From contig CALCOP010000020.1 of assembly GCA_937897365.1 (NCBI GenBank), forward strand, positions 1 to 10,760: a stretch of DNA of 10,760 nt. Reading direction: 5' to 3'. Position numbers and translations under genes: made by a program. This DNA is from an uncultured euryarchaeote. GTDB lineage: Archaea > Thermoplasmatota > Poseidoniia > Poseidoniales > Poseidoniaceae. Every line of letters begins with the position of its first letter. Within the stretch, counting starts at the first letter, position 1. Below the pieces are notes generated by a model. The model ran no database searches and had not been told where the DNA came from. It worked only from the letters and a program-made list of their open reading frames with translations. This document shows, in pieces, positions 5,344 to 10,760 of this stretch.

Positions 5344-8073
5344 GTGCATGTGCGCAAGTCAGTTCTTTTCCTCATAGCTATGGTTCTGCTGCAAAGCAGT
5401 TCAGGGTATGCCATGGCAGAAGGAAGGTCGACAACTGTTGAATTATCCACCATAAAGTTCGATTGGCTCTCAAATGAAACCGTAGCACTGAAGCATGAAA
5501 TAACAAACGCACCTTACAGTATTGATTTGTTTGCATCATGGACTCTCCAAGATGACGAGAGTGGTACTGTCCTCCTCAACGGAACGCATGCATTCCTTGC
5601 TACAGGAACCGTAACTGAATTTGAAATTGATCTCAAACACTTTTACAACGGGGCCCATTTTTATAAGTTCGAAGTCGAAATTCGTGATTCAAACAACAAT
5701 GTCCTCAATGATGGGCAATATACCTTCACAGTATTTGAAAATGCAGTGATTAACCCCCCATCAAATCTCATCGCTTTTGGTGATTCGCTCAGCGATATGG
5801 GGAATGGGAAAAATTCGATTCTCAATGTTCCAGATGTCCCCCCTTACTGGCAAGGTCGGTTTTCAAACGGTCAAGTCTGGCTTGAATACATGTCTGAGGC
5901 TTATGGATTATCAACGAGCATTGGTTCAGGAACCAGTCCAGGCGATAATCGAGCATTCGGTGGCTCACAGACCGGGCAGGGCTACTCCTATGTTTTACTG
6001 CCAAATGTTGGCACCCAAATCACCAATTATCTTACCAATGTGCAATCAACCATCCCATCCAGTGTGGTCGTCTCTCTCTGGTCAGGAGGTAATGACTTCC
6101 TTTATGGAACTGCAAATGCGAACACAATTATTGCCAACATGGAATCACACATCCGCCAACTTGAGGGGGCTGGTGCTGAAGAGTTCATAATTCCAAACCT
6201 TCCTCCACTGGAGAGCACACCTGAGGTGATGAGCCGTAGTCAAAATCAGCAAAATAATATCGCATCAGAGGTGGTGCTGTATAACCAAAAGTTAGCAACG
6301 CTTGTTGGAGATCTTCGTACTGAATTAGGGATTACCATTCATTCAATTGATGCTTGGTCAATCTTCAATGACATATTACAAAACAAAGCAGCACTTGGAT
6401 TAACAAATGTTCAGGATGCGGCATGCTCCGGTGGCGTCTCACTACTTCCACTCCCTATATGCAGCAGTGGTGATACGGTAGCCTCGAATGTAGATGAATA
6501 TCTCTTCTTTGACAAAGCTCATCCTACTCGAGTAATGCATCGATTCATCGGTCGATATGCCATCGAAAGTATCGGAGCACCCGATACGGATGGGGATGGG
6601 ATCATCAATCTGCTTGACACGTGTGAATGGACCCTTTCAAATTCTACTGTCAATAGTACAGGCTGTTCTTGGGAGCAACAAGATGACGATAACGACGGAG
6701 TGCAGAACCTTCTTGATTCATGCCCGAATACCAGCGTAGGTGAAATGGTTGATGAAATCGGATGCTCAGCTGCACAACGTGACTCAGACGGAGATGGATT
6801 CAACGACGCTATTGACCCATGTCCATTTTCACAGTCAGCGATGGATTATGATGAAGACGGCTGCACTGACGAAGTCGACCTTGACGATGATAATGACGGA
6901 GTGAATGACCTCAACGATAATTGCCCGAAGGGATTGATTGGTAGCCACGCTTATGATTTAGATGAAGATGGTTGTCACGACATTGAAGATGACGATACCG
7001 ATGGAGACGGACTTTCTGATGAGGATGAATACATTGCAGGCACCGATCAACGAGATGTCGACACAGACGATGATTTTGTTCGAGATGGTGACGACGCATT
7101 CCCTTTGGACAGCAGTGAATGGGCAGACTCGGATGGGGATGGCTGTGGTGATAATTCAGACTTATTTCCAAACGACCCACTCGATTGTTATGACATCGAT
7201 GAAGACGGCGTTGGCGACAATGCTGATGCTTTTCCTCTTGACAGCACGGAGTGGGCTGATTTCGATCAGGACGGCTATGGCGATAACGAAGATGAATGCC
7301 ATCTAGAGGAGGGATACGCACTGACCCCACTCGGATGTATTGATAGTGATGGTGATGGTTTTGGAGATGTTGTCGATGCATTCCCACTTGATGAAAATGA
7401 GTGGAGTGACAGAGATAATGACTCTGTCGGGGATTTTTCAGACGTATTCCCTGATGATCCAAGTGACTGGGCAGATAGAGATAACGACTCATACGGCGAT
7501 AATCGCGACATTTTCCCTTATGATTCTCAAGAATGGAACGACACCGATGCAGACGGTGTGGGCGATAATGCAGATGTTTTTCCAAATGACTCCTCTGAAT
7601 GGTTTGACACTGATTTGGATGGATGCGGCGATAATATTGACGTTTGGCCAAATGACTCTGCAGAATGCTTTGACAGTGATTATGATGGTGTCGGGGATAA
7701 TGCCGATGCTTTTCCACTGAGTGCCTTTGAATGGCTTGATTCAGATGGAGATGGAATGGGTGACAATACCGACTTATTCCCATTTGATGCTGAAGCACAA
7801 TACGATTCAGATGGTGATGGTATAGCTAATGCACACGACCCATTCCCCGATAACAAAAACATGGATTCTTGGTTTGACTTGATACTTCGAATCATGATAG
7901 CAGGTGGCATTCTTGGAGGTGGAGTCCTTCTCTTCCAACGGCAAAAATCTGATTCAGAAGTTGAAAATTTAAATTCTTTTGAACAGCAAACAGAACATTT
8001 CATGCTCGTAGAAAACCAAATTCAACGACCAAGTGCACCACCCTCACCTGATTCATTCCAAACAAAAGAATGA
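5344..8073 (+). CDS. Secreted GDSL-family esterase/lipase with thrombospondin type 3-like repeats and C-terminal anchor
   Basis: 909 residues. Signal peptide about 1-26 (basic HVRK, then a hydrophobic core). Residues 30-135 look like a beta-sandwich. The SGNH/GDSL hydrolase domain (about 141-410) has block I GDSLSD with catalytic Ser148, block II AFGGSQT with Gly206, block III SGGNDF with Asn250, and block V DKAHPT giving Asp390 and His393. This resembles the phospholipase/lecithinase/haemolysin-type GDSL enzymes, so an ester or lipid substrate outside the cell is likely. Residues 413-570 are irregular thrombospondin type 3-like units (DxDGDG, with Cys). Residues 572-836 form regular 22-residue repeats of the pattern DxDxDGxGDNxDxFPxDxxEW, which should bind Ca2+. 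A membrane segment follows (about 843-863), then a short polar tail. All 16 Cys fall in local pairs. The product is probably a rigid Ca-stabilised stalk holding the enzyme away from the membrane. The stop is 3 bases from that of the convergent gene. Confidence 0.9.
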   Translation: MHVRKSVLFLIAMVLLQSSSGYAMAEGRSTTVELSTIKFDWLSNETVALKHEITNAPYSIDLFASWTLQDDESGTVLLNGTHAFLATGTVTEFEIDLKHFYNGAHFYKFEVEIRDSNNNVLNDGQYTFTVFENAVINPPSNLIAFGDSLSDMGNGKNSILNVPDVPPYWQGRFSNGQVWLEYMSEAYGLSTSIGSGTSPGDNRAFGGSQTGQGYSYVLLPNVGTQITNYLTNVQSTIPSSVVVSLWSGGNDFLYGTANANTIIANMESHIRQLEGAGAEEFIIPNLPPLESTPEVMSRSQNQQNNIASEVVLYNQKLATLVGDLRTELGITIHSIDAWSIFNDILQNKAALGLTNVQDAACSGGVSLLPLPICSSGDTVASNVDEYLFFDKAHPTRVMHRFIGRYAIESIGAPDTDGDGIINLLDTCEWTLSNSTVNSTGCSWEQQDDDNDGVQNLLDSCPNTSVGEMVDEIGCSAAQRDSDGDGFNDAIDPCPFSQSAMDYDEDGCTDEVDLDDDNDGVNDLNDNCPKGLIGSHAYDLDEDGCHDIEDDDTDGDGLSDEDEYIAGTDQRDVDTDDDFVRDGDDAFPLDSSEWADSDGDGCGDNSDLFPNDPLDCYDIDEDGVGDNADAFPLDSTEWADFDQDGYGDNEDECHLEEGYALTPLGCIDSDGDGFGDVVDAFPLDENEWSDRDNDSVGDFSDVFPDDPSDWADRDNDSYGDNRDIFPYDSQEWNDTDADGVGDNADVFPNDSSEWFDTDLDGCGDNIDVWPNDSAECFDSDYDGVGDNADAFPLSAFEWLDSDGDGMGDNTDLFPFDAEAQYDSDGDGIANAHDPFPDNKNMDSWFDLILRIMIAGGILGGGVLLFQRQKSDSEVENLNSFEQQTEHFMLVENQIQRPSAPPSPDSFQTKE
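7057..7851 (+). repeat. 66-base coding repeat array (22-residue Asp-rich units)
   Basis: Inside the GDSL gene, the FP (once WP) motif recurs with the aromatic residue at 586, 608, 630, 680, 702, 724, 746, 768, 790, 812 and 834. The step is exactly 22 residues (66 bases) except between 630 and 680, where one unit carries six extra residues and no FP. This makes about twelve units. Each holds a DxDxDGxGDN loop of the thrombospondin type 3 / EF-hand-like Ca-binding kind. At DNA level the units are diverged, with many synonymous differences, so this is an old array kept by selection on the protein and not a recent tandem duplication. Confidence 0.9.
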
Positions 8074-8076
8074 TGC

Positions 8077-8682
8077 TTATTCTTCTTCAAACTTTGACGC
8101 TAACGCTTGACTGACCAGTGGAAGTTTACAGTATGGGCAATTATCTCGGGGGTTGAGAAGATCTGGCCGTATTGCGAGAACCGCCATACAATGCGGACAT
8201 GCTGCAAGCATTTCTCCCGGTTCCAATTCAAGGGCAGGAATTGATTCATCTTGGCCCATGTAAGCATTCTTGTAGCCTGGGTGAAGGTGAGATAGAGCAC
8301 GCCGCCCAGAACCGAACATGGCCCAAACGAACAAGAACGTCATAAGGAGTCCACCGGATAAAAGATTCAGAAGAGCCAGAAATCCGAAAATGAATCCAGC
8401 TAAACCTATGACTCCGCCACCGAGCCAATAGAACATCGGATTTCTTTTTCGGTAACCGATGAAGTTCACCAACAACAAAATAGCAAAGATGCCGACAATT
8501 GTATTTTGTGCGTTCGGAGAAAAAACAAATGTAACGTTGGCAATCATCAGCAAAACGATAAAACTGTCTACAAGAAGAATAAATGTAACACCACGGTGCA
8601 ATCGCAGAAAAGAATTCGAGTTGTTGGAAACTGAACTGGGCTTCATACCAGCGATGACCAACTCGTCTGCCCGGCCTGCCAT
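8077..8682 (-). CDS. Four-helix membrane protein with C-terminal zinc ribbon, function unknown
   Basis: 201 residues. Hydrophobic segments at about 32-53, 59-77, 83-104 and 108-123 are followed by an acidic linker and a zinc ribbon with CPHC (162-165) and CPYC (182-185). Basic residues before segment 1, between segments 2 and 3 (YRKRN) and after segment 4 put both ends, and so the ribbon, in the cytosol. The family is not recognised. ATG 8682 is the longest reading. ATG 8646 (starting MKPSSVS, 189 residues) is a serious alternative, because a TATATATG box lies about 36 bases upstream of it and overlaps the first ATG. The gene converges on the GDSL-repeat gene with 3 bases between stops and is divergent from coaBC. 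Zinc ribbons of this kind bind nucleic acid or partner proteins; nothing here decides between them. Confidence 0.82.
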   Translation of the reverse strand: MAGRADELVIAGMKPSSVSNNSNSFLRLHRGVTFILLVDSFIVLLMIANVTFVFSPNAQNTIVGIFAILLLVNFIGYRKRNPMFYWLGGGVIGLAGFIFGFLALLNLLSGGLLMTFLFVWAMFGSGRRALSHLHPGYKNAYMGQDESIPALELEPGEMLAACPHCMAVLAIRPDLLNPRDNCPYCKLPLVSQALASKFEEE

Positions 8683-8686
8683 ATAT
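8679..8686 (-). promoter_or_regulatory. Possible TATA box TATATATG / CATATATG
   Basis: The minus strand reads GGCATATATGGC across these bases, the best TATA-like element in the divergent region. It overlaps ATG 8682, so if it is a working TATA box, transcription starts near 8655 and the protein must begin at ATG 8646. If instead ATG 8682 is used, GGTAG about 8 bases before it would serve as a weak ribosome site. The sequence alone does not settle this. Confidence 0.3.
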
Positions 8687-8743
8687 GCCGCTACCGTTCA
8701 TGGTGTTTGAAGGATTGCTCAATTGCAGGTAGTGAGAAGTCCG

Positions 8744-9979
8744 ATGGAAGAAGTCATGATGGTGGCCGCTCTCCCAGCACACATGGCGGTTCGAGATACG
8801 GATGTCGAACGGCGAGGAGATAGCCTTGCTGGAAAGACAATCTTGCTCGGCGTGTCTGGTGGCATCGCAGCTGTTGATACCGTACGTTTAGCGCGTGAAT
8901 TACGCCGACATGGCGCAGATGTTCGTGTCGCCCTCACACACTCAGCCCAACGCATTATTACGCCGCTTGCCGTTGAATGGGCGACGCAAAGCGAAGTGAT
9001 TACCGATTGGGATGGGAACATGGAAGTTCTTGATCGAGTCGATGGAATTCTCGTTGCTCCTGCAACACGTGATACAATGGCAAGTTATGTTCACGGATTA
9101 CAACACGGACCTCTTATGATGGCGCTCAGTGTGGCACGAAGCCGAAAATGTCCGGTAATGATGATTCCAAGTATGCATGTAGACTTGGCCAACGACCCCG
9201 TGACTGACGACATTGTCGATGAAGTTCGCCAACATGGAATTCATGTTGTCTGGGGTGAAGAGCAGGAAGGAAAGAGAAAAACACCGCATCACGAAGAAAT
9301 CGTTGCTCGGTTCGCTCACCACATGAACAGTGAAAAACAGAATCGTAAAGATGTCGTCATTACCCTTGGCGCAACTCGTTCTGCAATCGATGATATTCGA
9401 TATGTTCAAAACACAAGTTCCGGATCGACCGGTTTTGCTATCGCAGACGACTTGTTTCGTCATGGCCATGATGTCACTTGCGTCGCAGGTATTACCACTG
9501 TTCCTGCTCCAAATTGGCTGCCGCTTATACTCCATGCAGCTGAACCCAATGCTATGCTGAAGGAACTTCAAGTCCTCTCCAAAGACGCAATTCATGCATG
9601 GATTCACACCGCAGCAGTATTAGATTATTTGATCTCAGAACCAGCCCAAGGTAAAATTGCCAGTCAGCAAGGACCGCTCAATATCGAACTTGTCGAAGGA
9701 AAAAAGCACATTGAAGCACTTCGAGATGCTTGCAAAGATGCCGTACGAATTGGATTCAAACTTGAATCTGGAATCAAGCAAAAAGACTTGATCTACCGAG
9801 CAACCGCACAAATCGAGAAGGCCGGAATGACGGCTGTCGTTGCGAATCGACTCGAAGACCTCGGAGATAAAAATAAACCCAGAGGTTATCTCGTCGATTC
9901 ACTTGGTAGTCACTTCGTTTTGGATGATACTCAGAAAATGTGCGAGGCAATCCGAACCTTTGTCGAACGAGGAATTTGA
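8744..9979 (+). CDS. coaBC: Bifunctional CoaBC: phosphopantothenoylcysteine decarboxylase/synthetase, decarboxylase His replaced by Asn
   Basis: 411 residues from ATG 8744; TTG 8723 and later ATGs are alternatives, chosen against because GTGAG at 8732 is well spaced for 8744. CoaBC joins Cys to 4'-phosphopantothenate using a nucleotide triphosphate (CoaB) and decarboxylates the product with FMN (CoaC). The CoaC half (about 30-190) shows GVSGGIAA, LTHSA, APAT, PSMH and EGKRK; PxMH and EGKxK are the archaeal counterparts of the bacterial PxMN and Cys flap. The conserved catalytic His expected about 11 residues before APAT is Asn92 here (AAC, 9017-9019). The CoaB half (about 203-411) has GATRSAIDDIRYVQN, TSSGSTG, AAVLDY, GKIAS, IGFKLES and VAN, so synthetase activity looks intact. 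The basic Lys of the usual SSGKMG is replaced (SSGSTG). A 9-base gap to trmY indicates co-transcription. Confidence 0.88.
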   Translation: MEEVMMVAALPAHMAVRDTDVERRGDSLAGKTILLGVSGGIAAVDTVRLARELRRHGADVRVALTHSAQRIITPLAVEWATQSEVITDWDGNMEVLDRVDGILVAPATRDTMASYVHGLQHGPLMMALSVARSRKCPVMMIPSMHVDLANDPVTDDIVDEVRQHGIHVVWGEEQEGKRKTPHHEEIVARFAHHMNSEKQNRKDVVITLGATRSAIDDIRYVQNTSSGSTGFAIADDLFRHGHDVTCVAGITTVPAPNWLPLILHAAEPNAMLKELQVLSKDAIHAWIHTAAVLDYLISEPAQGKIASQQGPLNIELVEGKKHIEALRDACKDAVRIGFKLESGIKQKDLIYRATAQIEKAGMTAVVANRLEDLGDKNKPRGYLVDSLGSHFVLDDTQKMCEAIRTFVERGI

Positions 9980-9982
9980 GGT
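9978..9982 (+). promoter_or_regulatory. Shine-Dalgarno sequence for trmY
   Basis: GAGGT overlaps the coaBC stop codon (TGA 9977-9979) and lies 6 bases before ATG 9989. It matches the anti-Shine-Dalgarno end of archaeal 16S rRNA. It fixes the trmY start and supports translation of both genes from one mRNA. Confidence 0.7.
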
Positions 9983-9988
9983 ATTCCC

Positions 9989-10645
9989 ATGCGTCGATTT
10001 GCTATTCTTGGAAACCGCGCCATGTCGCAAGGCAAATTGCCTCTCAATGACATGGCAGGTGGAGCAGGACGCATGGATGTACTCGTTCGGGCATTGATGG
10101 CGGGATTACTTACAAGTCATGGAATCCGACACGATACTGAAGTGATTCTTCACTTAATGGGAGGACCTGGCCCCTCACGTCGAATCAAGTTTGTAGGCTC
10201 TTTACTCAAAGGGGTTCACGCTGAAGAGCGAGCTGTAGGTGGACAGATTGCCAAAATTCTCAAAGAACCAACCCCCGCTCGCGGCCATTGGGTTGAACGT
10301 TCAGCAGGTATTTTTGACAGTGGAGGTGACATTCAACATACTCTTTCTGAATGGGATGGAGTCAATATAGTTCGCCTTGAAGCGGATGCACCGCGACTAT
10401 GGAAGGATGACTGCAAACTTCCCATCAATGGAAAGCCGCATTCAAGACATGAAGGCGAACATGGAAATTTCACTGTTCACGGATTGGATATCGGTTTTCT
10501 TCTTAGTGATGACAAACCTATGGAAATCGATGTTGAATGTGCTCATCGGTCACTCGGGAGTCAATGGCTACAAGGCCATTTGGCCATTGCTGTTTGCCAT
10601 TTCTTACTCGACCAAGGAATGCCGCTGAATCTTGGTCAGTCATAA
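9989..10645 (+). CDS. trmY: tRNA (pseudouridine(54)-N1)-methyltransferase TrmY
   Basis: 218 residues. TrmY uses S-adenosylmethionine to methylate N1 of pseudouridine 54 in the tRNA T-loop, giving m1-psi, the archaeal counterpart of bacterial T54. It belongs to the SPOUT (trefoil-knot) methyltransferases and acts as a dimer. The N-terminal half matches what I recall of the Methanocaldococcus enzyme closely in pattern: MRRF start, LNDMAGGAGRMDVLVR (19-34), SHGIRHD (43-49), IKFVGSLLKGV (66-76), DER-like EER (79-81), and GIFDSGGD (107-114). The knot region follows: IGFLLSDDKP (168-177) as the presumed cofactor loop and SLGSQWLQGHLAIAVCHFLLD near the end as the final knotted helix. Length is normal for the family. 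It is the second gene of the coaBC-trmY pair. No regulation is visible. Confidence 0.93.
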   Translation: MRRFAILGNRAMSQGKLPLNDMAGGAGRMDVLVRALMAGLLTSHGIRHDTEVILHLMGGPGPSRRIKFVGSLLKGVHAEERAVGGQIAKILKEPTPARGHWVERSAGIFDSGGDIQHTLSEWDGVNIVRLEADAPRLWKDDCKLPINGKPHSRHEGEHGNFTVHGLDIGFLLSDDKPMEIDVECAHRSLGSQWLQGHLAIAVCHFLLDQGMPLNLGQS

Positions 10646-10679
10646 AACCTACCCCTTGAAAGTGAAGTTGCTTGGTGCC

Positions 10680-10760
10680 TTAGGCCATCAGTGCCTTCTT
10701 CTGTCGTTGTAATATCACCCAAAAACTAACACGGGAAGACTCAGAGTCCCCGACGAGTTC
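10680..10760 (-). CDS. Probable C-terminus of a minus-strand gene cut by the window edge
   Basis: Reading leftward from base 10760 on the minus strand, 26 codons are open before TAA (10680-10682). The encoded end has the pattern ELVGDSESSR then SFWVILQRQKKALMA, a polar stretch followed by an amphipathic basic segment, which looks like a genuine protein tail. The other two minus-strand frames stop sooner. It would converge on trmY with 34 bases between the stop codons, filling an otherwise empty edge. Too little is visible to name it. Confidence 0.4.
   Translation of the reverse strand, partial: ELVGDSESSRVSFWVILQRQKKALMA

Noticed and set aside
6911..7798. A 295-codon open frame on the minus strand, rich in His and Arg
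   Set aside because: It is antisense to the Asp-rich repeat array. GAT/GAC-rich coding DNA read backwards in this frame gives His-rich text without stops, and it shows no domain or start signal.
7057..7851. Regular 66-base spacing considered as a CRISPR-like or satellite array
   Set aside because: The units have diverged at synonymous sites, have no invariant repeat with unique spacers, and stay in one reading frame with a conserved protein pattern.
8246..8782. 178-codon minus-strand frame overlapping the zinc-ribbon membrane protein and the coaBC start
   Set aside because: It is out of frame with the clear four-helix plus zinc-ribbon protein, and its own translation is Cys/His/Trp-rich without pattern.
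8744..9979. Missing Cys flap and PxMN in CoaC taken as further signs of a dead enzyme
   Set aside because: As far as I recall, archaeal CoaBC proteins normally have PxMH and EGKxK at these places, so these two differences are lineage-typical; only the His-to-Asn change remains unusual.
10671..10690. Small palindrome GCCTTAGGC after trmY as a terminator hairpin
   Set aside because: The stem is only four base pairs, has no T run on the plus strand and overlaps the probable stop codon of the opposite gene.

Overview
The window looks like a piece of an archaeal chromosome, most likely a marine planktonic euryarchaeon of the Thermoplasmatota (Marine Group II / Poseidoniales type). Three genes carry the archaeal signal: an SRP54 GTPase, a CoaBC whose decarboxylase half has the archaeal PxMH and EGKxK sequences instead of the bacterial PxMN and active-site Cys, and a TrmY-type tRNA pseudouridine-54 methyltransferase. 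A large surface protein made of Asp-rich 22-residue repeats that end in an FP motif also fits this group. The lineage is inferred from these families and was not tested by any search. Genes are packed tightly and every gap is shorter than 120 bases.

Layout. Positions 1-78 hold what may be the last codons of a plus-strand gene. It meets, tail to tail, a minus-strand gene (50-1657) for a membrane-anchored transglutaminase-like protein with an N-terminal zinc ribbon. Both ends carry the same 25-base sequence in inverted orientation. Next on the minus strand is a multi-pass membrane protein of unknown function (1773-2540). From a shared 89-base divergent region, the plus strand then runs through a Get3/ArsA-type ATPase (2630-3889), SRP54 (3943-5313) and a secreted, C-terminally anchored GDSL-esterase/calcium-repeat protein (5344-8073). 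That gene converges, with 3 bases between the stop codons, on a minus-strand four-helix membrane protein with a C-terminal zinc ribbon (8077-8682). A second divergent region leads to coaBC (8744-9979) and trmY (9989-10645), which are 9 bases apart and surely co-transcribed. The right edge holds the probable C-terminus of a further minus-strand gene (10680-10760).

How the genes work together. Get3 and SRP54 are the two cytosolic NTPases that target membrane proteins, by the post-translational tail-anchored route and the co-translational route, and here they are neighbours followed by a signal-peptide-bearing surface protein. coaBC (coenzyme A synthesis) and trmY (tRNA T-loop modification) are housekeeping. 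I see no mobile element, CRISPR array, tRNA, rRNA, toxin-antitoxin pair or defence island.

The most rewarding oddities are: an Asn in place of the catalytic His of the CoaC domain; strictly pairwise cysteines in the Ca-binding-type repeats of the surface esterase; a Get3 that lacks the CxxC zinc pair but carries a C-terminal domain resembling the HSP20-like domain of ArsA proteins; and the 25-base inverted repeat linking the two convergent gene ends at the left edge. I did not find convincing evidence of an entirely new multi-gene system.
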